Notes under the pieces: generated by a model
What the model saw: the letters and a program-made list of their open reading frames with translations, nothing else
The model's database searches: none
Told to the model about the DNA's origin: nothing
Made by a program: the position numbers and the translations under genes
Part shown: positions 1-6,696 of the stretch, piece after piece
Layout of the letters: each line of letters starts with the position of its first letter
Numbering within the stretch: the stretch's first letter is position 1
Origin: CAIRDP01 sp037141915
Lineage (GTDB): Bacteria; Bacteroidota; Bacteroidia; Bacteroidales; FEN-979
Reading direction: 5' to 3'
Length of the DNA stretch: 7,333 nucleotides
NCBI GenBank assembly: GCA_037141915.1
Contig: JBAXBP010000176.1
Coordinates: 1 to 7,333, forward strand

Positions 1-32
1 CTTTGAAACTGTATTTATTAAACTGTCATGGA

Positions 33-1115
33 ATGAACAATAAAAGTTATCTGATCCTGGACGACGGCACCAGGCTTGAAGGGACGCAATTCGGCGCCGA
101 CCGGTCCGTAGCAGGGGAAGTGGTGTTCAACACTGCCATGACCGGTTACCCCGAAAGCCTTACCGATCCGTCATACACGGGGCAGATCCTGGTGCTCACC
201 TTTCCCCTCATAGGGAATTACGGTGTGCCCCGCGACCGCTTCGAAAACGGGCTTTCAAAATTTTTTGAATCCGACCACGTGCACATCACGGGACTTGTGA
301 TCTCCGATTATTCGGTGGATTACAGTCACTGGAATGCCATGAAAAGCCTGAGCGACTGGCTGCGCGAGTATAATATCCCCGGTTTGTACGGCATAGATAC
401 AAGAGCTCTGACCAAGCACCTCCGCGAAAAAGGGACCATGCTCGGCAAGCTGATCTCGCCCACCGAAGGCGAAATCGATTTCTACGATCCCAATAAAGAC
501 AACCTGGTGGCCCGCGTCAGCATTCCAAAACCCATGGTTTACGAGGGTTCCGATAAGAAAGTTATACTGGTTGACTGCGGTGTGAAGAACAACATCCTTC
601 GTTGCCTCATCGACCTCGGAGTTACTGTGAAACGGGTGCCATGGGATTATGATTTTACAAAAGAGGATTACGATGGACTGGTACTGTCGAATGGCCCCGG
701 CGATCCCGAAATGTGCGCGGCCACCATCAGCCATGTTGCAAAAGCGCTTGAGAAGGATACCCCGGTTTTCGGGATTTGCCTGGGGAACCAGCTGATGTCC
801 ATTGCCGGTGGAGCAAAGACGTACAAACTCAAATACGGCCACAGGGGTTACAACCAGCCTGTACTGAGAGTTGGTACCAACAAGGCTTATATAACCAGCC
901 AGAACCACGGGTTTGCCGTGGATAATCAAACACTCGGGAGTGATTGGGACCCTTATTTTATCAACCTTAACGATGGAACTAATGAAGGGATAAGGCATAA
1001 AACCAGGCCTTTCATGTCAACCCAGTTTCACCCCGAAGCATCGGGCGGCCCTAACGATACCAGGTTTCTGTTTGATGAGTTCTTTAAACTGATGGAAAAA
1101 GGAGGGTCACTGTGA
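33..1115 (+). CDS. carA: Carbamoyl-phosphate synthase small (glutaminase) subunit CarA
   Basis: Cytoplasmic subunit that hydrolyses glutamine and passes ammonia to CarB for carbamoyl phosphate synthesis, feeding pyrimidines and arginine. From the ATG at 33 it has 360 residues, the usual family length. The N-terminal CarA domain (about 1-170) contains AGEVVFNTAMTGYPESLTDP. The class I glutamine amidotransferase domain (about 175-355) has the oxyanion segment SNGPGDP, the nucleophile Cys249 in FGICLGNQ, and the His333/Glu335 pair in QFHPEA, so the catalytic triad is complete. The reading frame stays open to the window edge and a TTG at 3 is possible. I prefer ATG 33 because MNNKSYLILDDG begins right at the conserved first strand. 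The family elbow is usually GICLGHQ, so Asn replaces His at residue 252. It ends within the carB start region, so the two are co-transcribed. Upstream control lies outside the window. Confidence 0.97.
   Translation: MNNKSYLILDDGTRLEGTQFGADRSVAGEVVFNTAMTGYPESLTDPSYTGQILVLTFPLIGNYGVPRDRFENGLSKFFESDHVHITGLVISDYSVDYSHWNAMKSLSDWLREYNIPGLYGIDTRALTKHLREKGTMLGKLISPTEGEIDFYDPNKDNLVARVSIPKPMVYEGSDKKVILVDCGVKNNILRCLIDLGVTVKRVPWDYDFTKEDYDGLVLSNGPGDPEMCAATISHVAKALEKDTPVFGICLGNQLMSIAGGAKTYKLKYGHRGYNQPVLRVGTNKAYITSQNHGFAVDNQTLGSDWDPYFINLNDGTNEGIRHKTRPFMSTQFHPEASGGPNDTRFLFDEFFKLMEKGGSL
1101..1106 (+). promoter_or_regulatory. Shine-Dalgarno sequence for carB inside the carA 3' end
   Basis: GGAGGG, preceded by five A's, lies within the last codons of carA. 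It is 8 bases before ATG 1115 and 5 bases before GTG 1112. The spacing favours ATG 1115 as the carB start, whose A is also the last base of the carA stop (TGATG). This suggests translational coupling of the two subunits. Bacteroidota genes usually lack a strong Shine-Dalgarno sequence, so its presence at this overlap stands out. Confidence 0.7.
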
Positions 1116-4100
1116 TGGAAAATATGATGAACAAAGACATACGGAAGGTGATCATCCTCGGATCGGGAGCACTTAAAATAGGCGAAGCCGGTGAATTCGA
1201 TTACTCGGGATCCCAGGCCCTTAAGGCGCTGAAAGAAGAAGGGATAATGACTGTGCTGGTCAACCCGAATATAGCCACGATACAGACATCCGAAGAGATA
1301 GCAGATAAGGTTTATTTTCTGCCGGTAACTCCCGAATTCGTTGAAAGGGTTATCGAAAAAGAGAGCCCCGACGGTATTTTGCTTTCGTTCGGGGGCCAGA
1401 CTGCCCTCAACTGCGGGGTGAAACTGTTCCAGACCGGGGTGCTTGATAAGTATAATGTAAGAGTGCTTGGGACCCCTGTGCAAACCATCATCGATACCGA
1501 GGACAGGGAAAGGTTTGTGGGGAAACTCCTCGAGATAGGAGTGAAAACACCGGCCAGCTTTGCTGTGGATTCAACCGAGGCGGCGCTTAAGGCGGCTTCC
1601 AGTTTAGGCTACCCGATTATTATAAGGGCTGCATTCACCCTCGGCGGACAAGGCAGCGGCTTCTGCGGTAACGAAGAAGAGCTGAAAATAATGGCCGCGA
1701 AAGCTTTCTCCTATTCACCACAGATCCTGGTCGAGGAATCTCTCAAAGGATGGAAAGAGATAGAATATGAGGTGGTGCGCGATCGCCACGACAACTGCAT
1801 CACGGTCTGCAATATGGAGAACTTCGACCCGCTGGGTATTCATACCGGCGAAAGCATTGTGGTTGCTCCCTCGCAAACCCTTACCAATGCTGAGTATTAC
1901 AAGCTCCGCGATCTTTCTATCAAAGTCATAAGGCACCTTGGCATTGTAGGAGAATGTAACATCCAGTATGCACTCAACCCCGATTCTGAAGAGTACCGCG
2001 TGATCGAGGTAAACGCCAGGCTCTCGCGTTCTTCGGCGCTTGCTTCAAAGGCTACTGGATATCCCCTGGCATTTGTTGCGGCAAAACTTGCACTGGGATA
2101 CGGGCTGCATGAATTGAAAAACTCGGTAACACGGGTCACATCCGCCTTTTTTGAACCGGCTCTCGATTATATCGTGGTAAAAATCCCGCGCTGGGACCTT
2201 GGAAAGTTCAGCGGGGTTTCAAAACAGATAGGCTCCAGCATGAAATCCGTGGGAGAGATCATGAGCATTGGACGTACGTTCGAAGAGGCTATTCAAAAAG
2301 GACTGCGGATGATAGGGCAGGGGATGCACGGGTTTGTCGGCAACAAGGACCTCGAAGTCGAGGCCATTGAAACCGAACTTGCCGAACCTACCGACATGAG
2401 GATCTTTGTAATCGCCCAGGCCCTGGAAGCGGGGTTCACGGTCGACAGGATATGGGAACTTACCCGCATCGACAGGTGGTTCCTGTATAAGCTGCAAAAT
2501 ATTTTCCGACTCAGCAACGGGCTTTCAAAGATTGCGAGCCTTGAGGAACTTCCTGATGAATTATTGAAAGAGTCGAAACGGCTGGGGTTCTCCGATTTCC
2601 AGATCGGGAGGCTGATATTGAAACATGACAAGACCGAGGTTGGAAGGGATATGCTCAGGGTGAGGGAACACCGCATCAGTCGCGGCATTTTGCCTGCAGT
2701 AAAGCAGATCGATACCCTTGCTGCCGAGTACCCTGCAGTGACCAATTATCTCTACCTGACTTACGGAGGGAATGAACATGATATAGATTATGCGGCCGAT
2801 GCTTCATCCCTGCAACGATCGGTGATCGTCCTTGGTTCAGGCGCCTACCGTATCGGCAGCTCGGTTGAGTTCGACTGGTGCAGCGTGAATGCCTTGATGA
2901 CCGTGCAAAGGGCGGGCTACCGTTCAGTCATGATAAACTATAATCCTGAAACTGTCAGCACCGATTATGATCTCTGCGACAGGTTGTATTTTGACGAGCT
3001 TTCTTTCGAGAGGGTGCTGGATATCATCACCCTTGAAAATCCTGCAGGTGTAATCATTTCCATGGGCGGACAAATACCGAACAACCTTGCTTTGAAACTG
3101 CATGCGCAGGGAGTTCATGTACTCGGCACTTCACCTGTCGACATTGACAGGGCCGAGGACAGGCATAAATTCTCATCCCTGCTCGACGAACTGGGGATAG
3201 ACCAGCCCCGCTGGCAGGAGCTCACCAGCCTGGATGATATCTTCAAATTTGCCGAAAAAGTCGGATTCCCGGTCCTGGTAAGGCCTTCGTATGTTTTGTC
3301 AGGAGCTGCCATGAATGTGGTTTCGAATATAAACGAACTGGAATACTTCCTTAAGCTGGCTGCAAAAGTTTCGAAAGAGCATCCGGTTGTGGTCTCCGAA
3401 TTCATACAGGAAGCCAAGGAGATCGAGATCGACGCCATATCCCGGAAAGGCGAGATCGTGGTTTATGCGATCTCTGAACATGTTGAATTTGCAGGGGTAC
3501 ATTCAGGGGATGCAACCATAGTTTTCCCTCCCCAGAAGCTCTATATAGAGACGGTGAGAAGGATAAAGCGTATCAGCCGCGATATTGCCGATTCTCTGAA
3601 TATCACGGGGCCTTTCAACATACAGTTCCTTGCAAAGAAAAACGACATCAAGGTCATTGAATGCAACCTCCGCGCTTCACGGTCTTTCCCTTTCGTCTCC
3701 AAGGTCTTGAAGACAAACCTGATTGAAATTGGCACCCAGGTCATGCTTGGGCTGCCGTTCGAAAAACCAGATAAATCTCTGTTCGACCTGGACTATATCG
3801 GGGTTAAAGCTCCCCAGTTCTCTTTCTCGCGTTTAAGTAAAGCCGATCCCATACTTGGAGTCGACATGGCATCAACAGGTGAAGTAGGCTGCATTGGTGA
3901 TACATTCTACGAGGCCATTCTTAAATCCATGCTGAGCGTGGGCTACAGGATCCCCGGGAAAAATATCATGCTTTCAACAGGGCCGGCAAAGGCTAAAACC
4001 ACCCTGCTGGAAGGATGCCGCAAACTCTCTGAGCTGGGTTACAATCTCTATGCAACGCCGGGCACTGCCGAGTTCCTCAAATCCTTCGACATAGAATCCA

Positions 4101-4357
4101 CTGTCCTTCACTGGCCCGATGAAGACCTCAAACCGAACATTGTTGATTACCTGAAAGAACGCAAGATCGACCTGGTGATCAATATCCCTAAGAATCTCTC
4201 ACGCACTGAGCTCAACAACGATTACCTCATCCGCCGCACATCTGTCGATTTCAATATCCCCCTGATCACCAACGCCAACCTGGCCAACGCTTTCATCATG
4301 GCGTTCTGCCTGCTTAAGCCAGAGGATATCGAGATCAAGAGCTGGGATGAATATTGA
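1115..4357 (+). CDS. carB: Carbamoyl-phosphate synthase large subunit CarB
   Basis: Cytoplasmic synthetase subunit making carbamoyl phosphate from bicarbonate, ammonia and two ATP. From ATG 1115 it has 1080 residues (E. coli CarB: 1073), with the full duplicated layout. The first ATP-grasp half (about 1-400) has LGSGALKIGEAGEFDYSGSQ, GGQTALNC, TLGGQGSGF, NMENFDPLGIHTGES and EVNARLSRSSALASKATGYP. An oligomerisation region follows (about 405-560). The second ATP-grasp half (about 568-940) has LGSGAYRIGSSVEFDW, MGGQIPNN, VRPSYVLSGAAMNV, AGVHSGDAT and IECNLRASRSFPFVSK. The methylglyoxal-synthase-like effector domain (about 950-1075) has YATPGTAEFL and IRRTSVDFNIPLIT. GTG 1112 and ATGs 1124 and 1127 are other possible starts; ATG 1115 has the best Shine-Dalgarno spacing. 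Many segments match remembered animal CAD/CPS1 text more closely than E. coli CarB. It converges on the sulfatase gene across a repeat-filled gap. Confidence 0.98.
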   Translation: MENMMNKDIRKVIILGSGALKIGEAGEFDYSGSQALKALKEEGIMTVLVNPNIATIQTSEEIADKVYFLPVTPEFVERVIEKESPDGILLSFGGQTALNCGVKLFQTGVLDKYNVRVLGTPVQTIIDTEDRERFVGKLLEIGVKTPASFAVDSTEAALKAASSLGYPIIIRAAFTLGGQGSGFCGNEEELKIMAAKAFSYSPQILVEESLKGWKEIEYEVVRDRHDNCITVCNMENFDPLGIHTGESIVVAPSQTLTNAEYYKLRDLSIKVIRHLGIVGECNIQYALNPDSEEYRVIEVNARLSRSSALASKATGYPLAFVAAKLALGYGLHELKNSVTRVTSAFFEPALDYIVVKIPRWDLGKFSGVSKQIGSSMKSVGEIMSIGRTFEEAIQKGLRMIGQGMHGFVGNKDLEVEAIETELAEPTDMRIFVIAQALEAGFTVDRIWELTRIDRWFLYKLQNIFRLSNGLSKIASLEELPDELLKESKRLGFSDFQIGRLILKHDKTEVGRDMLRVREHRISRGILPAVKQIDTLAAEYPAVTNYLYLTYGGNEHDIDYAADASSLQRSVIVLGSGAYRIGSSVEFDWCSVNALMTVQRAGYRSVMINYNPETVSTDYDLCDRLYFDELSFERVLDIITLENPAGVIISMGGQIPNNLALKLHAQGVHVLGTSPVDIDRAEDRHKFSSLLDELGIDQPRWQELTSLDDIFKFAEKVGFPVLVRPSYVLSGAAMNVVSNINELEYFLKLAAKVSKEHPVVVSEFIQEAKEIEIDAISRKGEIVVYAISEHVEFAGVHSGDATIVFPPQKLYIETVRRIKRISRDIADSLNITGPFNIQFLAKKNDIKVIECNLRASRSFPFVSKVLKTNLIEIGTQVMLGLPFEKPDKSLFDLDYIGVKAPQFSFSRLSKADPILGVDMASTGEVGCIGDTFYEAILKSMLSVGYRIPGKNIMLSTGPAKAKTTLLEGCRKLSELGYNLYATPGTAEFLKSFDIESTVLHWPDEDLKPNIVDYLKERKIDLVINIPKNLSRTELNNDYLIRRTSVDFNIPLITNANLANAFIMAFCLLKPEDIEIKSWDEY

Positions 4358-4360
4358 AAC

Positions 4361-4401
4361 CGTGATCCGTGATCCGTGAACCGTGAACCGTGACTCGTCA
4401 C
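4361..4401. repeat. Left array of 7-base tandem repeats (CGTGAWC)
   Basis: Five consecutive 7-base units start at 4361, 4368, 4375, 4382 and 4389: CGTGATC twice, CGTGAAC twice, then CGTGACT, followed by a decayed CGTCACA. The array begins 3 bases after the carB stop codon. The units keep CGTGA and vary mostly at the sixth position, which points to tandem duplication or copying of a 7-base unit rather than chance. The reverse complement of this repeat type forms the right array at 4468-4499. Confidence 0.9.
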
Positions 4402-4467
4402 AAATCATTTACGGTTATTCGCACCAATTGGATATTTCATTTGCGTGTTCATTTTTGCTTCGCCAAA

Positions 4468-4499
4468 CACGATTCACGGTTCACGATTCACGGATCACG
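4468..4499. repeat. Right array of 7-base repeats, opposite orientation
   Basis: After a leading CAC at 4468-4470 come four 7-base units: GATTCAC (4471), GGTTCAC (4478), GATTCAC (4485) and GGATCAC (4492). Read on the minus strand these are GTGATCC, GTGAATC, GTGAACC and GTGAATC, the same family as the left array. Units 1 and 3 match their left-hand partners exactly; units 2 and 4 differ by two bases and one base. The array ends just short of the sulfatase stop codon (TAG, complement of 4503-4505). Confidence 0.9.
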
Positions 4500-4502
4500 A
4501 TT

Positions 4503-5987
4503 CTAGTTGTGAATAAAATTCCACTCAGCTTTTGAAGCCGGCGTGCGCGTCCTGGTGTATTGTTTCAATTTCCTGACGATATCGGGATGCTGGTTTGCCA
4601 CGTTGAAATTTTCAGCGGGGTCAACCGAAAGATCGTACAGTTCGCAGGACCTTCCCGGCTCTTTGATCATGTCTTTACGAAGCAGTTTCCAGTTACCCGC
4701 TCTTATCGCAACGTTGCCCCCAGTGCTGGCATATTCCCAGTAAAGGAATTCGTGAGAAGGAAGACTTTTTGCTCCTGTGAGGACAGGGGCCAGGGAGATA
4801 CCATCAATATTTGAAGGTGTTTCGATATGTGCAAGTTGGGCCAGCGTAGGCATGATATCCCAGAAAGCATAAGGGCTTGAACAAACTTCTCCTCCCTTAA
4901 TCTTGCCCGGCCAGCGTACGATGCATGGGACCCTGATCCCGCCTTCATACAACCCGCCTTTCCCTCCGCGATAGATCCCGTTGCTGTTAAAGAACCCCGG
5001 GTCGGTCCCTCCCAGGCTGAACGTAGCCCCGTTATCACTGGTAAAGATCACGCAGGTGTTTGAATCCAGCCCATTCTCGGCAAGCGCCTTGAGTATCTTT
5101 CCCGTTGCATCGTCCAGGGCGCTGACCATGGCAGCATAGGTGGCATGAGGATGAAATACCGGCAGGTATCCCAGCTGCCCGGTATACGGATTGTCGTCCA
5201 TCAGCTCAGGGTACTGTACCAGGTACTGGTCAGGTACCTGCAATGCAAGATGGGGGAGGGTGTAAGTCATCAGCAGGAAAAAAGCGGAATCTTTTTGGGA
5301 ACTTATAAAATGCAGGGCTTCTTCGGTAAACAGATCATCGGCATACGACGAGCCCTGGTATTGTTTGTAATTGTCAGGATTCCTGGGATCACCGCTTAGT
5401 TTCTGATGAGGGCTGAAGTCGGGGTTCCCGGTAATGAACTTATCATTGTTGAGCCAGAGGTAATACGGATAATGGTTGTGAGCCTGCCTCTGGCAAAGGT
5501 ATCCGAAGAAGAAATCAAATCCCTGTTTGCCGGGAACCCCTGTCGAACCCGGGCCTCCCAGTCCCCATTTACCCATGCAGGCTGTTTTATATCCCGCCTG
5601 TTTCAGCATGAGCGGAAGTGTCAAGGTATTTGGTTCAAGAGGCATCTGCCCCAGGTAATCTTCCCACTTCCCGATCTCGAGGTTGTCGCGGACCTGCGAA
5701 TGCCCCGTGTTAAATCCTGTCATCAGGCAGCAGCGTGAAGGTGCACAAACCGTGCTGCCGGCATAAAAATCGGTGAACCTCATTCCCTGTGATGCCAGGT
5801 TGTCGATATTGGGTGTGCGGATGATCTTTTGCCCGTAACATCCCGTTTCCCCGTATCCAAGGTCATCGGCCAGGATGATGATGAAATTCGGTTTCCTGTT
5901 TGATTTTTTATGAGGCTGGCCGATGGCATTTCCCGCAAAAAGCAGGCATGATAAAAAGAACACCGTACATCTTACCGAAAGTCGCAT
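4503..5987 (-). CDS. Secreted family S1 sulfatase (formylglycine-dependent)
   Basis: A hydrolase of sulfate esters, probably on sulfated glycans, predicted to act in the periplasm or outside the cell. The protein has 494 residues. A signal peptide (basic MRLSVR, hydrophobic core about 8-20) is probably cleaved near residues 21-23. The sulfatase domain starts at PNFIIILADDLGYG, where Asp41 and Asp42 are expected calcium ligands. The Cys-type signature is CAPSR at 81-85, where Cys81 would become formylglycine through a maturase not seen here. Other expected active-site elements are Lys140 in GKWGLG, His246 in LPHLALQVP, Asp318/Asn319 in TSDNG and Lys343 in RGGKGGLYEGG. The C-terminal subdomain has the usual ELYDLSVDPAEN segment. 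Family members often read GKWHLG, so Gly142 replaces His and marks a subfamily. No glycosidase, SusCD or second sulfatase adjoins it, so the substrate is unknown. No clear promoter was found upstream. Confidence 0.95.
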   Translation of the reverse strand: MRLSVRCTVFFLSCLLFAGNAIGQPHKKSNRKPNFIIILADDLGYGETGCYGQKIIRTPNIDNLASQGMRFTDFYAGSTVCAPSRCCLMTGFNTGHSQVRDNLEIGKWEDYLGQMPLEPNTLTLPLMLKQAGYKTACMGKWGLGGPGSTGVPGKQGFDFFFGYLCQRQAHNHYPYYLWLNNDKFITGNPDFSPHQKLSGDPRNPDNYKQYQGSSYADDLFTEEALHFISSQKDSAFFLLMTYTLPHLALQVPDQYLVQYPELMDDNPYTGQLGYLPVFHPHATYAAMVSALDDATGKILKALAENGLDSNTCVIFTSDNGATFSLGGTDPGFFNSNGIYRGGKGGLYEGGIRVPCIVRWPGKIKGGEVCSSPYAFWDIMPTLAQLAHIETPSNIDGISLAPVLTGAKSLPSHEFLYWEYASTGGNVAIRAGNWKLLRKDMIKEPGRSCELYDLSVDPAENFNVANQHPDIVRKLKQYTRTRTPASKAEWNFIHN

Positions 5988-6021
5988 TTAAACAGCAGAT
6001 TTTTGGGAATGCTAAAATACC

Positions 6022-6029
6022 TAATTTTG
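6022..6029 (+). promoter_or_regulatory. Bacteroidota -7 promoter box TAATTTTG
   Basis: TAATTTTG matches the Bacteroidota sigma-ABfr -7 consensus TAnnTTTG exactly. The matching -33 TTTG is less clear: the nearest is at 6002-6005, with a 16-base gap, shorter than the usual 19 or so. If the box sits at its normal distance, transcription starts near 6033, one base before the ATG of the lipoprotein gene, giving an almost leaderless message. It lies in the 46-base divergent gap shared with the sulfatase gene. Confidence 0.5.
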
Positions 6030-6033
6030 CGGC

Positions 6034-6648
6034 ATGAAAATAAAGATGTTCCCCGGGCTTTTAGTCTTAGTAATCCTCATCCAGACCATGGTATCGTGCG
6101 AAGTAACGAAGCAGGCAAAAACGGCCATCAACCTTGCGAACTGCGAGTTCCGCCTGGTTTCGGCAGAGAATATCACCATTGCAGGGATACAGGTCGATGC
6201 CTATACCTCTTTGAAAGACGTGGGGGTGGCCGATTTCGCCATGATCATGGGAGCGCTTACACAACCCGCACTTCCGCTTTCGCTAACCCTGAATATTGAA
6301 GTCAAAAATCCCAATCCCGCACCTGCAGGCATTAACGGCATTGAGTACATCATTTTCATCGACGATATCCAGATGGTCGCCGGCTCTTTCATGCAACCCA
6401 TCACTGTACCCCCGTCCTCATCCGCAGTTATATCAGTACCATTAAATACCGACCTGAAACAGGCTCTCAAAGGGAAATCCATGGATGCAATCCTTAATTT
6501 CGGGTTCAATCTTGCAGGCGTCAGCCATGTGCCGACCCGTTTCAAAGTGAAGCTTAAACCCAGCATACTTGTGGGTACCAGCACTTTATCCTATCCAGGT
6601 TACATCACGGTGAAAACCGATTTTTCGAACGGTAGCGTGTCACAATAG
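6034..6648 (+). CDS. Lipoprotein with LEA-14/WHy-like domain
   Basis: Predicted 204-residue lipoprotein. The N-terminus has a basic start (MKIK), a hydrophobic core (about 6-20) and a lipobox MVSC, so Cys22 would be lipidated. No acidic run follows the Cys, which gives no sign of the Bacteroidota surface-export signal, so it may face the periplasm. Residues 35-175 look like a LEA-14/WHy (LEA_2) beta-sandwich: a strand-rich first half, then LTLNIEVKNPNPAPAGINGI, a central FIDDIQMVAGSF strand pair, and VPPSSSAVISVPLNTDL. The NPNP turn and the IPxxSSAxxxVP pattern are the main clues. Such domains occur in desiccation proteins and in bacterial envelope lipoproteins of unclear role; no specific function can be given. 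The start is well bounded: a stop lies in frame at 6022 and the only other ATG (6046) would drop the basic n-region. There is no Shine-Dalgarno sequence. Confidence 0.75.
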   Translation: MKIKMFPGLLVLVILIQTMVSCEVTKQAKTAINLANCEFRLVSAENITIAGIQVDAYTSLKDVGVADFAMIMGALTQPALPLSLTLNIEVKNPNPAPAGINGIEYIIFIDDIQMVAGSFMQPITVPPSSSAVISVPLNTDLKQALKGKSMDAILNFGFNLAGVSHVPTRFKVKLKPSILVGTSTLSYPGYITVKTDFSNGSVSQ

Positions 6649-6696
6649 ACTTTTGTACCTGGTACCCAGCGGCTTTCAAGCTTAAGGTTCTATGGT

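Larger units (their letters stand above)
4361..4499. repeat. Imperfect inverted repeat between convergent carB and sulfatase genes
   Basis: Bases 4361-4392 pair with 4468-4499 over 32 positions with three mismatches (two in the second unit, one in the fourth), around a 75-base spacer at 4393-4467. The structure runs from 3 bases after the carB stop to 3 bases before the sulfatase stop, so it occupies essentially the whole convergent gap and could fold in transcripts from either side. It may act as a bidirectional 3' end or RNA-stabilising structure, but no U-run follows either arm, so it is not a textbook intrinsic terminator. The spacer holds the palindrome CCAATTGG at 4424-4431 and no open reading frame of note. 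Confidence 0.75.

Noticed and set aside
255..998. Long minus-strand open frame opposite carA (247 codons)
   Set aside because: It lies fully antisense to a clear carA, and its translation shows no recognisable domain; codon structure of carA explains the open frame.
2293..2745. Minus-strand open frame opposite carB (150 codons)
   Set aside because: Antisense shadow of conserved carB sequence with a serine-rich, low-information translation and no start context.
4361..4499. CRISPR array or insertion-sequence ends
   Set aside because: Units are only 7 bases without unique spacers, and there is no transposase or clear target-site duplication, so neither label can be supported.
4703..5038. Second minus-strand frame inside the sulfatase gene
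   Set aside because: Overlaps the conserved sulfatase C-terminal half in another frame; no independent homology signs and no frameshift is needed to read the sulfatase.
5946..5987. Sulfatase N-terminus considered as a lipoprotein signal because of FLSC at residues 11-14
   Set aside because: The cysteine sits in the middle of the hydrophobic core and FLS is not a good lipobox; an ordinary signal peptide cleaved near residues 21-23 fits better.
6012..6019. Possible minus-strand -7 box TATTTTAG for the sulfatase gene
   Set aside because: It misses one base of TAnnTTTG and no TTTG lies at the expected upstream distance; too weak to annotate.
6201..6584. Minus-strand frame opposite the lipoprotein gene
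   Set aside because: The plus-strand frame has a proper signal peptide, lipobox and domain pattern; the opposite frame has none.
6655..6665. Palindrome GTACC-T-GGTAC between the convergent lipoprotein and Ig-like genes, considered as a terminator
   Set aside because: The loop would be one base, the stem is short and no U-run follows on either strand; nothing else in 6649-6696 looks like a terminator.
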